This document shows positions 44,474 through 54,023 of a stretch of 64,000 nucleotides of DNA, in pieces (within the stretch, counting starts at the first letter, position 1; each line of letters opens with the position of its first letter). Under the pieces are notes generated by a model. It had not been told where the DNA came from, made no database searches, and saw only the letters and a program-made list of their open reading frames with translations. Made by a program: the position numbers and the translations under genes. Source of the stretch: CAWINY01 sp963837635 (GTDB taxonomy: Bacteria; Acidobacteriota; Terriglobia; Terriglobales; Acidobacteriaceae); NCBI GenBank assembly GCA_963837635.1, contig CAWINY010000006.1, positions 989,452-1,053,451 of the forward strand, written 5' to 3'.

Positions 44474-45595
44474 ATGGACTATCTCGCAAGGCAAGCGAAG
44501 CTCAATCAGGAAGTGCAGAAGGCGCGGCTGGACGCGTTGCTGGTTACGCATCTGCCGAATGTGCGGTATCTGTGCGGGTTTACCGGAAGTTCAGGAATAT
44601 TGATTGCCGACACGCGACGGCCGGTGTTTGTCACCGACGGCCGTTATGCCGAGCAGGCGCAGGCTGAGGTGAAGGGCGCGCGGCTCAAGATTGCCAAATC
44701 CCCGCTGGAGGCGGCGGCGGCGGAGCTGGCGAAGATCCAAGGCGTCATCGGCCTGGAAGCTGATCACATGACGCTCGCTTCCGAAGTGGTGCTACGCAAG
44801 CTGCTCACATCAACATCCCCACCCTTCGCCAAAAGCAGGAGAAAGGGTGGACCAACCGCGAAACCAAGCAAGCTGCGGCCGGTTAGCGGGATGGTCGAGC
44901 GGTTGCGCAGGGTAAAGGACGCGGACGAGATCAACCGTCTTCGCGTTGCGGTGTTGACTGGCTCGGCGTTGCTCGACACCGCGGTCGCGGCGGTGCGGCC
45001 CGGGGTGGCGGAGGCGGAAGTGGCGGCAGAGCTGGAGTATGCCGCGCGACATGCGGGTGCGGAAGGCATGTCGTTCGAGACGATCGTGGCTTCCGGGAAG
45101 CGTTCGGCCCTGCCGCACGGCCGCGCCTCCGAGGCGCAGATCCCCGCCAAGGGATTCGTGGTCCTGGATTACGGTGTTATACTCGGTGGCTACTGTTCGG
45201 ATATGACGCGGACAGTGCACGTCGGCCGGCCCGCCGCGTTCGCCCGCCGCATGTATCAGGCGGTACTGGATGCGCAGTTGGCGGGGATCGACGCGGTGCA
45301 GCCGGGAGTAACCGTTGATCGGGTGGACCGGGCAGCGCGCTCGGTCTTGACCAAAGCCGGTTTCGGCAAGTATTTCACGCATTCAACCGGGCACGGGGTG
45401 GGGCTTGAGATCCACGAGGTCCCACGTGTGGGCCGCGGCGGAAACGATGTCCTTGAGCCCGGGATGGTAATCACCATCGAGCCGGGAGTGTACGTCGCCG
45501 GACGCGGTGGCGTGCGCATCGAGGACATGGTGCTGGTAACCGATGAGGGCTGCGAGATTCTAACGCCTTCGCCCAAGGAATTGATTACGATCTGA
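44474..45595 (+). CDS. M24-family Xaa-Pro aminopeptidase/dipeptidase
   Basis: 373 residues from the ATG at 44474 with TAGGGAA upstream; the open frame continues back through the terminator and is not coding there. N-terminal creatinase-like domain (ALLVTHLPNVRYLCGFTGSS), then the pita-bread fold with metal ligands in VLDYGVILGGYCSDMTRT, the His of STGHGVGLEIHE, the Glu of ITIEPGVY and of GVRIEDMVLVTDEG. It releases N-terminal residues next to proline from peptides in the cytoplasm. PepP versus PepQ cannot be told from sequence alone. Confidence 0.93.
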   Translation: MDYLARQAKLNQEVQKARLDALLVTHLPNVRYLCGFTGSSGILIADTRRPVFVTDGRYAEQAQAEVKGARLKIAKSPLEAAAAELAKIQGVIGLEADHMTLASEVVLRKLLTSTSPPFAKSRRKGGPTAKPSKLRPVSGMVERLRRVKDADEINRLRVAVLTGSALLDTAVAAVRPGVAEAEVAAELEYAARHAGAEGMSFETIVASGKRSALPHGRASEAQIPAKGFVVLDYGVILGGYCSDMTRTVHVGRPAAFARRMYQAVLDAQLAGIDAVQPGVTVDRVDRAARSVLTKAGFGKYFTHSTGHGVGLEIHEVPRVGRGGNDVLEPGMVITIEPGVYVAGRGGVRIEDMVLVTDEGCEILTPSPKELITI

Positions 45596-45610
45596 AAGCA
45601 TGCGGGTTTT

Positions 45611-45686
45611 GTCATTTCAAGCGAAGCGAGGAATCCCTATACTTGCTGGCCAGGATAGCGATTCCTCGCTTCGCTCGGAATGACAC
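45611..45686. repeat. dispersed palindromic spacer repeat, family A
   Basis: TGTCATTTCAAGCGAAGCGA with GGAATCCC on the left, and GATTCCTCGCTTCGCTCGGA with ATGACA on the right, form a long imperfect hairpin of the same family as 21124 and 50271. Confidence 0.65.
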
Positions 45687-45744
45687 ACCTTTGGCGTTGT
45701 GAACGATTTGATCGATCTTAATGGAAAGCGGATACCGACCTTCG

Positions 45745-46242
45745 ATGAATCAACAAGAGATCAAAGAACTGGTTGAATTTCTCATTGAGAAGGATGTGAC
45801 TGAATTCGAGCTCGAGCGGGGCGACGTCAAGATTCGCATGAAGCGGGCCGGGCTGGCGGGTGCGGCGGCTCCGCTGTCCGTTACCTATGCTCCCATGCCA
45901 GCGCCGCCGCCTACCTTAGCATTCGCTGCGGGTGCCCCGGCCCCCGCACCGCCGCCTCCGGCTGCCGCTCCGGCAGTCGCCGCCGAGGCGGATACCGCCG
46001 GACAGCACATTGTGCGCTCGCCCATCGTGGGCACCTTCTATGAGGCGCCTACACCGGGCGCGCCGCCCTTCGTCAAGCCGGGCGACAACGTGCAGACGGG
46101 ACAGGTGCTCTGCATCATCGAGGCCATGAAGCTGATGAACGAGATCGAGGCCGAAGCCTCGGGCACCATCGTCCGTCGGTATGTGGAGAACGCGCAGCCG
46201 GTGGAATACGGCCAGCCGTTGTTCGCCATCCGTCCAGTCTAG
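45745..46242 (+). CDS. accB: acetyl-CoA carboxylase biotin carboxyl carrier protein
   Basis: 165 residues from the ATG at 45745 (MNQQEIKELVEFLIEKDVTE), the usual AccB N-terminus; an ATG at 45721 would add 8 residues. A Pro/Ala linker (about 45-85) precedes the biotinyl domain with IVRSPIVGTFYEAPTPGAPP and the biotinylation site EAMKLMNEI. It carries carboxybiotin between AccC and the carboxyltransferase for fatty acid synthesis. accC follows. Confidence 0.96.
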   Translation: MNQQEIKELVEFLIEKDVTEFELERGDVKIRMKRAGLAGAAAPLSVTYAPMPAPPPTLAFAAGAPAPAPPPPAAAPAVAAEADTAGQHIVRSPIVGTFYEAPTPGAPPFVKPGDNVQTGQVLCIIEAMKLMNEIEAEASGTIVRRYVENAQPVEYGQPLFAIRPV

Positions 46243-46373
46243 TGGCCCTGTGCAGAGGTCCCGGAACGCGGCGCGGCCGTGATCGATGGCGGTGACAGGG
46301 GCGCGTGTCGGGAGTTGCAGAAAACGGTTGTAATTTCTTGCCCGCCGAAAGCTGGCGCGGCCCGAAGTGTCCC

Positions 46374-47751
46374 ATGTTCAAGAAGATTCTGATTGCCAAT
46401 CGTGGAGAAATTGCGCTCCGCGTCATCTGTGCCTGCAAGGAACTGGGCATTCGCTCGGTGGCGGTGTACAGCGAGGCGGACCGCGACTCGCTGCATGTTC
46501 GCTTTGCCGACGAGGCCATCTGCATCGGCCCGCCGCGGCTGGCGGAGAGTTACCTCAATATCCCGGCGGTGATCAGCGCTGCCGAGATTGCCAATGTGGA
46601 CGCCATTCATCCAGGCTATGGGCTATTGAGCGAGAACGCCAATTTCGCGGAGGTGTGCCGTACCAGCGGGATCAAAGTTCATCGGACCGCCGCCGGAGGT
46701 CACCCGGCTGATGGGCGAAAAGGACGCCGCACGGCGCGCAGCGCGCAAGGCGGGCGTGCCCATCCTGATGGGCTCGGACAATGTGATCGCGACCCCGGAA
46801 GAGGCAGCGGAATGGGCCCAGCAGATCGGCTTCCCGGTGATCGTGAAGGCCGCCGCCGGCGGCGGGGGACGCGGCATGCGGGTGGTCCGCAATGCGGACG
46901 AGTTGACCAGTAACTTCCTGCAGGCGCAGAACGAAGCGGCAGCCGCCTTCGGCAACGGCGATCTCTATATGGAGAAGTTCATCGAGCGGCCCCGGCATAT
47001 CGAGTTCCAGGTGCTGGCCGATGAGCACGGCAACGTGATCAGCCTGGGAGAGCGCGAATGCAGCATCCAGCGCCGCCATCAGAAACTGATCGAGGAAGCG
47101 CCTTCGGTGAAAATGACTCCCGAGCTGCGCGCCGAGACGGGCCGGGTACTGCAGCAGTTGCTCTCGGACATCGGCTATCAGAACGCGGGCACGGTCGAGT
47201 TCCTGATGGACGAAGAGGGCAAGTTGACATTCATGGAGATGAACACCCGCATCCAGGTGGAGCATCCGGTGACGGAGATGGTGACCGGGATGGACCTGGT
47301 GAAAGGCCAGATCCTGATCGCCGCCGGAGCGAAGCTGAGCGAGGTGGTTCCCGAGCCGGTCGAGATCCGCGGTCATGCCATCGAGTGCCGCATCAATGCC
47401 GAGCACCCGGAAAAGTTCCGGCCCTGTGCGGGCAAGATCACCGCGTTCTGCCCTCCCGGCTACAACGGCGTGCGCCTGGACACCTGGTGCTACACCGAAG
47501 CCGTGGTTCCACCGTATTACGACTCGCTGATCGGCAAGCTGATTGTGCACGGCAGGGACCGCAATGAGGCGATCACGCGCATGGAGCGCGCCCTGGATAT
47601 GTTTGTGGTCGAGGGCATTTCGACCACCATCCCGCTGCACCGGCGCATCATGCGGAACGCCAATTTCCGGGCCGGCAAAATAGATACCAAGTTCCTGGAG
47701 GAGTTGCTGGCCGGAAAAGAAGAGAGTTGTGCCCCGCAACAGCGCGGGTGA
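46374..47751 (+). CDS. accC: acetyl-CoA carboxylase biotin carboxylase subunit, one frameshift
   Basis: About 458 residues in two frames. It starts at ATG 46374 (MFKKILIANRGEIALRVICA) and runs normally to CRTSGIK, where one extra base (the G at about 46677) shifts the frame. Removing it restores FIGPPPEVTRLMGEKDAARR and the rest to the stop at 47749-47751. All family motifs are there: glycine loop KAAAGGGGRGMRVV, ECSIQRRHQK, EMNTRIQVEHPVTEM. AccC is normally essential, and the remaining sequence is pristine, so a base error in the assembly is more likely than a dead gene. It carboxylates the biotin on AccB using ATP and bicarbonate. Confidence 0.93.
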
Positions 47752-47756
47752 AAGCC

Positions 47757-47945
47757 GAGCCTTCAGCCATTAGCCATTAGCCATCAGGAAAACCAAAGCG
47801 AGCCGCTGATTTGCGCTGATGAACGCTGATCGCAAACTGATGTGAAGAAGCAGCGTGAAATCGCCAGCGAATATGCTTTCCGGACGTGCCACAGTCCTTA
47901 TCACCGTACCTGCTTTTTCCTGACGGCTGACGGCTGATGGCTTTC
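47757..47945. repeat. compound spacer repeat between accC and thiE
   Basis: AGCCATTAGCCATTAGCCAT, CCGCTGATTTGCGCTGATGA with ACGCTGATCGC and TGACGGCTGACGGCTGATGG are word-like repeats seen in other spacers. The last one overlaps the ATG at 47937. Confidence 0.45.
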
Positions 47946-48578
47946 AACAACATGAACCTGCCCAGACTCTACGCCATTGTTGATGCCTCCTGCTTTGCCC
48001 AAGCGCCAGATCCTTCGGCCGCGTTGCTGGCGCATGCGCGCGAGTTGGCGGCAGGCGGAGTTACGCTGCTTCAGTATCGGAACAAGAACGACACGGCGCG
48101 AGAGATGCTGGCCCATGCGCGGGCCTTGCGGCAAGTCTTTGGCCATGGGCCGGAGGTGAAGCTCATCATGAACGACCGGGCGGACCTGTGCTTGGCAGCC
48201 GGGTTCGATGGCGTTCACGTGGGCCAAGACGACCTGTCACCCGAGACCGTGCGCGCCATTTTGTGGGAGAAACGGATCGTCGGGGTTTCGACTCACAACG
48301 TCGCTCAGGTGCGCGAGGCGGATGTCTGGCCGGTGGACTATATCGCGATCGGCCCCGTGTTTGCCACCGGCAGCAAGGCGAATGCTGATCCGGTCATCGG
48401 AGTTGAAGGCGTTCGGGCGGCACGAGGGCTAACGAAACGAAGGCTGGTGGCGATTGGCGGCATCACCCGGGCAAATTGCCGCGACGTTTTTGCGGCAGGG
48501 GCGGACTCGGTGGCGGTGATCGGTGACTTGCTGTGCGAGCCACGTCGGGCGGCGGAAGAATTCCTGGGAATCGTGTAA
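47937..48578 (+). CDS. thiE: thiamine-phosphate synthase
   Basis: 213 residues. TIM-barrel TMP synthase: LYAIVDAS, GVTLLQYRNKNDTAREMLAH, VKLIMNDRADLCLAAGFDGV with HVGQDDL, IVGVSTHN, DYIAIGPVFATGSKANADPV and LVAIGGI. It joins the pyrimidine and thiazole moieties of thiamine. The ATG at 47937 lies in a spacer repeat, so the ATG at 47952 (MNLPRLYAIVDA) may be the real start. No other thiamine gene is near. Confidence 0.93.
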   Translation: MAFNNMNLPRLYAIVDASCFAQAPDPSAALLAHARELAAGGVTLLQYRNKNDTAREMLAHARALRQVFGHGPEVKLIMNDRADLCLAAGFDGVHVGQDDLSPETVRAILWEKRIVGVSTHNVAQVREADVWPVDYIAIGPVFATGSKANADPVIGVEGVRAARGLTKRRLVAIGGITRANCRDVFAAGADSVAVIGDLLCEPRRAAEEFLGIV

Positions 48579-48600
48579 AGTTACAACCTGCTCCGTGCCA

Positions 48601-48660
48601 GTGTGGGGCGGGTCTCTGACCCGCCCCATTTTTGGGACGGGTCGAAGACCCGTCCCACAC
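48601..48660. repeat. two stacked near-identical hairpins between thiE and a transporter gene
   Basis: GGGGCGGGT/ACCCGCCCC (48605-48627) is followed by ATTTTTG, then GGGACGGGT/ACCCGTCCC (48634-48656). Outer GTGTGGG and CCCACAC also pair. The first hairpin plus its T-run may terminate thiE; the similarity of the two stems suggests a small repeat element. Confidence 0.6.
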
Positions 48661-48687
48661 GGACAAAGGCCGCCTACAGGTGAGCAC

Positions 48688-50217
48688 GTGAGCATAAAGG
48701 TTACAGCCACCAAAACGGGCATTGCCAGTCAGCAAGACTCCGAACTGGTCAAAGGGCTGGGCCTGACCAGCGCCACCACGCTGGTCATGGGCTCGATGAT
48801 CGGCTCGGGCGTGTTTATTGTCGCCGCCGATATTGCCCGGCAGGTCGATTCACCCGGACTGCTGATCATGGCCTGGTTGGTGACGGGGTTCATGACCATC
48901 ACCGCGGCGCTGGCCTACGGTGAGCTGGCGGCGATGATGCCCCACGCCGGCGGGCAATACGTTTATCTGCGTGAGGCGCTCGGACCGCTGTGGGGATTCC
49001 TCTACGGCTGGACGATGTTTCTGGTGATCCAGACCGGGACCATCGCCGCGGTGGGTGTGGCTTTCGGCAAGTTCCTCGGCGTGTTCTTCCCATCGATTTC
49101 GGCAACTCGCTGGATCTGGCACATCGCGCACGTGCCGAAAATTCCCGTCGGTCCGATGGTGCTCGGCAACATGGACGTCGGCCTGAACACGCAGAACCTG
49201 ATCGGCATTCTGATGATCCTGCTGCTCAGCGTGGTGAACGTGTACGGGGTCAAGACCGGCGCGATGGTCCAGAATATCTTCACCGTAGCCAAGGCGGCAG
49301 CGCTGCTAGGGTTGGCATTTGTGGGATTGGCGATCGGACGCAATCCGCAGGCGCTGGCGGCCAATTTCGGCGCAAATTTCTGGCGCATTGGGCCGAACCA
49401 TGCCGCGATCGGCATGAGCGGCTTGCTGCTGGCGATTACGCTGGTTGCGGTGGCGCAGGTGGGCTCGCTGTTCGCCGCCGACGCGTGGAACAACGTGACC
49501 TTTACCGCCGGGGAAGTGAAGAACCCTAGCCGCAACCTGCCGCTGTCGCTGGCGCTCGGGTACGGGCGTGGTGATCGCGCTCTATCTTGCGGTGAACTTC
49601 GTTTACATGCTGGTGCTGCCGCTGCACGGCGACCCGAACGGCGCGACCGTGCTGGCACGCGGCATCCAATACGCCGCCGAAGACCGCGTGGGCACCGCCG
49701 CCATGCAACAGATGTTCGGCGCGGCGGGCGCTGGCCTGATGGCATTCGCCATCTTGATCTCCACCTTTGGCTGCAACAATGGATTGATCCTGGCCGGGGC
49801 GCGCGTCTATTACGCGATGGCGAAGGACGGCCTGTTCTTCCGCAGCGTTTCCAAGCTGCATCCCAAGTACAAGACCCCGGCGATGTCGCTGGCGGTGCAG
49901 GCGTTCTGGACCTCGATCCTCTGCCTCTCGGGCAGCTTACGGCCAATTGCTCGACTACATCATCTTCGCGGTGTTGGTGTTCTATATCCTGACCATCTTT
50001 GGGCTGTTCGTGCTGCGGCGAACGCGCCCGGATGCGCCGCAGACCCTACCGGGCTTTCGGTTACCCGGTGCTGCCCGCCATCTACATCGCCATGGCAGCG
50101 TATATTGATGTCGTGCTGTTGCGCTACAAGCCGCAATACACGTGGCCGGGACTGATCATCGTGCTGCTGGGAATCCCGGTGTACTTTGTTTGGCATCGTC
50201 GCAAGGCAGCGACTTAG
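48688..50217 (+). pseudogene. APC-family amino acid transporter with three frameshifts
   Basis: From a GTG with AGGTGA upstream the product reads as a 12-helix amino acid/polyamine transporter: TTLVMGSMIGSGVFIVAADI, then ALAYGELAAMMPHAGGQYVY. Three single-base insertions break it: an extra G in GGG at 49558-49560, an extra T at 49937-49938 and an extra C at about 50040. Corrected, the protein continues as VIALYLAVNFVYMLVLPLHG, GQLLDYIIFAVLVFYILTIF and RPYRAFGYPVLPAIYIAMAA to the stop at 50215-50217. All events are +1, two of them in runs, and lie within 4 kb of a similar one in accC. It may be a sequencing artefact rather than true decay. A second, intact APC transporter follows. Confidence 0.8.
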
Positions 50218-50270
50218 GCCAATGGAATCAGCGGACGAATGTCCCTCACCGGAGGGCCGGTCACTCAGTT

Positions 50271-50374
50271 TTGTCATTCCGAGCGCCTGATTTTGGCGCG
50301 AGGAATCCGCAGTTTCACTGGAATCAGCCGAAATGCAGATTCCTCGCTTCGCTCGGAATGACAAATACTCGGTT
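50271..50374. repeat. dispersed palindromic spacer repeat, family A
   Basis: TTGTCATTCCGAGCGCCTGA at the left, GATTCCTCGCTTCGCTCGGA and ATGACAAA at the right, with GCGAGGAATCCGCAG and its near-complement inside. Same family as 21124 and 45611. Confidence 0.68.
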
Positions 50375-50407
50375 TAGCCACAGAGCCTCGCCCAAGGAGA
50401 CATTGAT

Positions 50408-51982
50408 TTGCCGAACCTGCTCGCAACCAAGCCGCTGGATATGATCCTGACGGAATCCACGGAGGAAGGCGAGCACGCGCTCAAGCGCGCTCTCGGCCCG
50501 CTGAACCTGATCACGCTTGGGATCGGGGCGATCATCGGGGCGGGGATCTTCGTGCTCACCGGCGCGGCTGCGGCGCAGTACGCCGGCCCGGCCATCGTGC
50601 TGTCGTTCATCCTGGCGGGGGTAGCCTGCGCCTTTGCCGGCTTGTGCTACTCGGAATTTGCGTCGCTGATCCCGATCGCCGGCTCCGCCTATACCTACGG
50701 CTACGCGACCCTGGGCGAGATTTTTGCCTGGATCATCGGCTGGGACTTGATTCTGGAATACGCGTTCGGCGCGGCCACGGTGGCCAGCGGCTGGAGCGGA
50801 TACGTGGTCAGCTTCCTGCAGGATTTCGGCATCCACCTTCCGCCACAACTGACGGCGACCCCGGGCACGATCCTTGTGCTCTACCACAACCGCTGGGAGC
50901 TGCTCACAAAAGTGAAGCCGGCGCTGCTGGCGCATGGGGTGGACCCCGCCAGCCTGCCCCAGGTGCATGCGGTCTTTAATCTGGTCGCGCTGCTGGCGAT
51001 TGCCGCAGTCACCACCGTGCTGGTCGTGGGCATCAAGGAATCGGCGAACCTGAACTCGGTGATCGTAATCATCAAGGTCGCCATCGTGCTGGTGTTCATC
51101 GCCATTGCCAGCGCGTTTGTGATGAAGCATCCCGACGTGGCCATGGCCAACTGGCATCCCTTCATTCCCCCCAATGCCGGCGAGTTCGGGAAATACGGCT
51201 GGTCGGGGATCGCTCGCGGCGCGGCGGTGATTTTCTTCGCTTACATCGGATTCGACGCGGTATCCACGGCGGCCCAGGAAGCCAAGCAGCCGCAGCGGGA
51301 CATGCCGATCGGCATCCTGGGCTCACTGGCAATCTGTACCATTCTGTATATCCTGGTGTCCGGGCTACTGACGGGCGTGGTCAGCTACACCGCGCTGAAT
51401 GTTGCCGACCCCGTGGCGGTGGGCATCGACGCAACCGGCATCCGCTGGGGAAGCTTTCTGGTGAAGCTGGGCGCGATAGCCGGCCTGGGTTCGGTGATGC
51501 TGGTGATGTTGCTCGGCCAGTCGCGCGTGTTCTTCTCCATGTCGCGCGACGGCTTGCTACCGGAGTGGGCGGGGCGCGTTCATCGGCGCTTCCGCACGCC
51601 GTATATCTCGTCGATCACGGTGGGCATTTTTGTGGCGATCTTTGCCGCGCTGGTGCCGATTGGTGTCTTGGGCGAGTTGGTCTCGATCGGCACGCTGCTG
51701 GCGTTTGTGATCGTGTGCGGCGGAGTGTGGATACTACGCAGGCGCCGTCCGGAGCTGAAACGACCGTTCAAAACGCCCTGGGTGCCCTTTGTGCCCATCA
51801 TGGGAATCGCGGTTTCTGGCGCGCTGATGGCTGCCCTGCCGCGCGATACCTGGATCCGGCTGCTGGTGTGGTTGGTGATCGGCATGGTCATCTACTTCGG
51901 CTACGGACGCCACCACAGCAAGGTGCAGGCAGCCATCCAGCGGCCGAGACCGATGAAGCCAACCGTGGTGACGTCGAAGTAA
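50408..51982 (+). CDS. APC-family cationic amino acid transporter
   Basis: 524 residues from a TTG with AAGGAGA upstream. LGIGAIIGAGIFVLTGAAAA is helix 1 with the unwound Gly motif of the fold, and FAYIGFDAVSTAAQEAKQPQ is the conserved helix 6 region of the CAT/YhdG group. About 12 to 14 membrane helices. It is longer than the neighbouring APC protein and of a different subgroup, with an extra loop around 160-195. Substrate not determinable, probably a basic or branched amino acid. Confidence 0.92.
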   Translation: MPNLLATKPLDMILTESTEEGEHALKRALGPLNLITLGIGAIIGAGIFVLTGAAAAQYAGPAIVLSFILAGVACAFAGLCYSEFASLIPIAGSAYTYGYATLGEIFAWIIGWDLILEYAFGAATVASGWSGYVVSFLQDFGIHLPPQLTATPGTILVLYHNRWELLTKVKPALLAHGVDPASLPQVHAVFNLVALLAIAAVTTVLVVGIKESANLNSVIVIIKVAIVLVFIAIASAFVMKHPDVAMANWHPFIPPNAGEFGKYGWSGIARGAAVIFFAYIGFDAVSTAAQEAKQPQRDMPIGILGSLAICTILYILVSGLLTGVVSYTALNVADPVAVGIDATGIRWGSFLVKLGAIAGLGSVMLVMLLGQSRVFFSMSRDGLLPEWAGRVHRRFRTPYISSITVGIFVAIFAALVPIGVLGELVSIGTLLAFVIVCGGVWILRRRRPELKRPFKTPWVPFVPIMGIAVSGALMAALPRDTWIRLLVWLVIGMVIYFGYGRHHSKVQAAIQRPRPMKPTVVTSK

Positions 51983-52020
51983 GATCTGGAAGGCGTGGTG
52001 GACGCGGTGGTTTTTCCCGT

Positions 52021-52659
52021 ATGACGATCCCGGAAAGCCAGCTCTGCGCCTTTGTGCTGGCGGGCGGCAAGAGCACGCGCATGGGCAGCGACAAAGCCAT
52101 GCTCACGCTAGACGGCCGTACGCTGCTCGAACGTGCGCTGGAGAAGGCCGCCAAGGTCGCCCAGCGGGTTGTGATCGTCGGATCGCGGGAGAAGTATGGC
52201 GGTTTCGGAACGGTAATCGAGGATCTGCATCCCGGCTGCGGGCCGCTGGCCGGGATCGAAGCGGCACTCAAGTCGAGCAGCTCCGATCTTAATTTGTTGT
52301 TTGCGGTGGACATGCCGTTCGTCCCCGTGTCCCTGCTGCAATACCTGGTCCAGCAGGCGGAAGCGAGCGGCGCGCTGGTGACCCTGCCCTTGGTCGCTGG
52401 AAATTATGAGACGCTGTGCGCGGTGTATCGCCGTGAGTTCGCGGCCAAGGCGGAGCAGGCTCTTGCGGCGGGCCTTTACATGATCCGGCCGCTGTTCCGC
52501 GAGGTTGGCATCCGGGTGCTGGACGAGCAGGAATTGTCACGCCAAGGTTTTTCGCCGGCGGATTTCGCGAATCTCAACACGGCAGAGGAACTGCAGCGCG
52601 CGCGCCAACAAAGGCTCACCGCAGATTGTGCGGATCGGGACGGATCTACGCGGATTTAG
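52021..52659 (+). CDS. mobA: molybdenum cofactor guanylyltransferase
   Basis: 212 residues from the ATG at 52021. CAFVLAGGKSTRMGSDKAML is the nucleotide-binding loop (GG-x-S-x-R-M-G-x-DK), and GPLAGIEAAL, LLFAVDMPFVP (metal-binding DMP) and NLNTAEEL close the family pattern. It adds GMP to molybdopterin. The last 15 residues (RLTADCADRDGSTRI) are read from a dispersed spacer repeat, so the ancestral stop has probably been lost into it. Confidence 0.9.
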   Translation: MTIPESQLCAFVLAGGKSTRMGSDKAMLTLDGRTLLERALEKAAKVAQRVVIVGSREKYGGFGTVIEDLHPGCGPLAGIEAALKSSSSDLNLLFAVDMPFVPVSLLQYLVQQAEASGALVTLPLVAGNYETLCAVYRREFAAKAEQALAAGLYMIRPLFREVGIRVLDEQELSRQGFSPADFANLNTAEELQRARQQRLTADCADRDGSTRI

Positions 52660-52712
52660 AATTGAATAAGGAATCCGCGAAAATCCGTATTGATCCGTGC
52701 AATCCGCGGTAA
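52614..52712. repeat. inverted spacer repeat, family C, overlapping the mobA end
   Basis: CACCGCAGATTGTGCGGATC with GGGACGGATCTACGCGGATT is mirrored by AATCCGCGAAAATCCGTATT and GATCCGTGCAATCCGCGGT. Words shared with 35908 and 47799. Confidence 0.6.
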
Positions 52713-52746
52713 GCAGTTCTGAATCGGTGGTAAGCAGTTCGATAAC

Positions 52747-53628
52747 ATGAACACCGTGAACCATCCCGAACCTGCAGGCCACGAGGTCATCGTGCGCGAA
52801 GACACATCGCAGCCTGAGCGCGAAGAAGAACCGTACATCAGGTTCAAAGAGGTCTCCAAGGCGTTCAACGGCAACTCGGTTCTGGATAAGGTCAGCTTCC
52901 AGGTGAACCCGGGTGAGACGGTGTGCATCGTGGGCCGAAGCGGAGTGGGCAAATCGGTGGCGCTGCACCACATCATGGGCTTTCTAAAGCCGGATAGCGG
53001 CCGCGTGATCGTGGCGCGCGAAGACATCACCGACTATCCCGAGCGGGAGATGCAACGCATTCGGAAGAAAGTGACCATGGTCTTCCAGAACGGCGCGCTG
53101 TTCGACTCGCTGACAGTGGGGGAAAACGTGGCCTTCCCGCTGCGCGAGCGCGGCCACCTCAATGAGGAGCAAATCTACCAGGTGGTGGACGGTTTGCTGG
53201 ATATGGTGGGGGTCAAGCCCATGCGCGACCTGCTGCCCAGCGATCTATCCACTGGGATGAAACGCTCGGTGGCCATTGCCCGCGCTCTGGCTGCGGAACC
53301 GGAGTGTGTGCTCTACGACGAGCCCACCACCATGGTGGATCCGATCATGGCTCAGCTACTCGGCGATTTGATCCAAAAGCTAAAGCAACAGTTGAAGCTG
53401 ACCAGCGTGGTCGTGACCCACGACATGAAGCTGGCCGAGAAGCTGGCCGATCGGGTGTTGTTCCTGCATGAGTCGAAGGTGGCCTTCTTCGGCAGGTTCT
53501 CCGAGATGGAGAAGGCCGAGGTGCCGATTGTGCGCGAATTCCTGCAGCTCGATGAGATGAGGCTAGGCGATTACGGCACCCCGCCGGTGCCCCCTCAACC
53601 GCCAGAGCTGCCACCTGCGGCGAGCTGA
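52747..53628 (+). CDS. ABC transporter ATP-binding protein, MlaF-like
   Basis: 293 residues. Walker A GRSGVGKS (63-70), Q-loop in VTMVFQNGALFDSLTVGENV, signature LSTGMKRSVAIARAL (LSGGM in most relatives), Walker B CVLYDEPTTMVDP and switch His in VVVTHDMKLAEKLADRVLFL. The QNGALFDSLTV region and the overall length fit the MlaF/Ttg2A group, which drives phospholipid traffic between membranes. The usual partners MlaE (permease) and MlaD are not in the window, so the assignment to that pathway is inferred. The N-terminal 30 residues are an acidic extension. Confidence 0.85.
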   Translation: MNTVNHPEPAGHEVIVREDTSQPEREEEPYIRFKEVSKAFNGNSVLDKVSFQVNPGETVCIVGRSGVGKSVALHHIMGFLKPDSGRVIVAREDITDYPEREMQRIRKKVTMVFQNGALFDSLTVGENVAFPLRERGHLNEEQIYQVVDGLLDMVGVKPMRDLLPSDLSTGMKRSVAIARALAAEPECVLYDEPTTMVDPIMAQLLGDLIQKLKQQLKLTSVVVTHDMKLAEKLADRVLFLHESKVAFFGRFSEMEKAEVPIVREFLQLDEMRLGDYGTPPVPPQPPELPPAAS

Positions 53629-53642
53629 GGCTGAAGAATCAC

Positions 53643-54023
53643 TTGACCAAGGTGATGCTAATGCGCTTCGAGGAACGAGAACTAACGCCCTATGCGGAGC
53701 CCATAACGGCGAGCAAACTCAAAGTGGGCACAATCTACTTTTCCCTCGAGTACGTAGATGAGGACATGCTCATTCCTACTATGCAGACAGTAGTGTTTGT
53801 TGGCAGAAACCTTGAGACGGGAGAGCGTGGGCATGTGTACTTTCAGGACATTGATTCGTACCGAGAAGGAGTCCGCTACGATTCAACAACGGAAGAAACT
53901 CCAGCCAATTTCTACAAAGGCTCAGAGAACGAGGTCGGTCATATTTTCGAATTCGAGTCCGCTCTTAATGAGCTGATGAAATGTGCGCTTAGGCGCAGGA
54001 AAGCGCAGGGTTTGTCATCCTGA
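53643..54023 (+). CDS. hypothetical protein
   Basis: 126 residues from a TTG 14 bases past the ABC gene; an ATG lies four codons later. It is a compact, mostly beta protein with ITASKLKVGTIYFSLEYVDE, then IPTMQTVVFVGRNLETGERG and HVYFQDIDSYREG, and an alpha end (FEFESALNELMKCALRRRK). It is not recognised. The codon use is more AT-rich than in the neighbours. Its last few codons are read from a family B repeat. Confidence 0.6.
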   Translation: MTKVMLMRFEERELTPYAEPITASKLKVGTIYFSLEYVDEDMLIPTMQTVVFVGRNLETGERGHVYFQDIDSYREGVRYDSTTEETPANFYKGSENEVGHIFEFESALNELMKCALRRRKAQGLSS

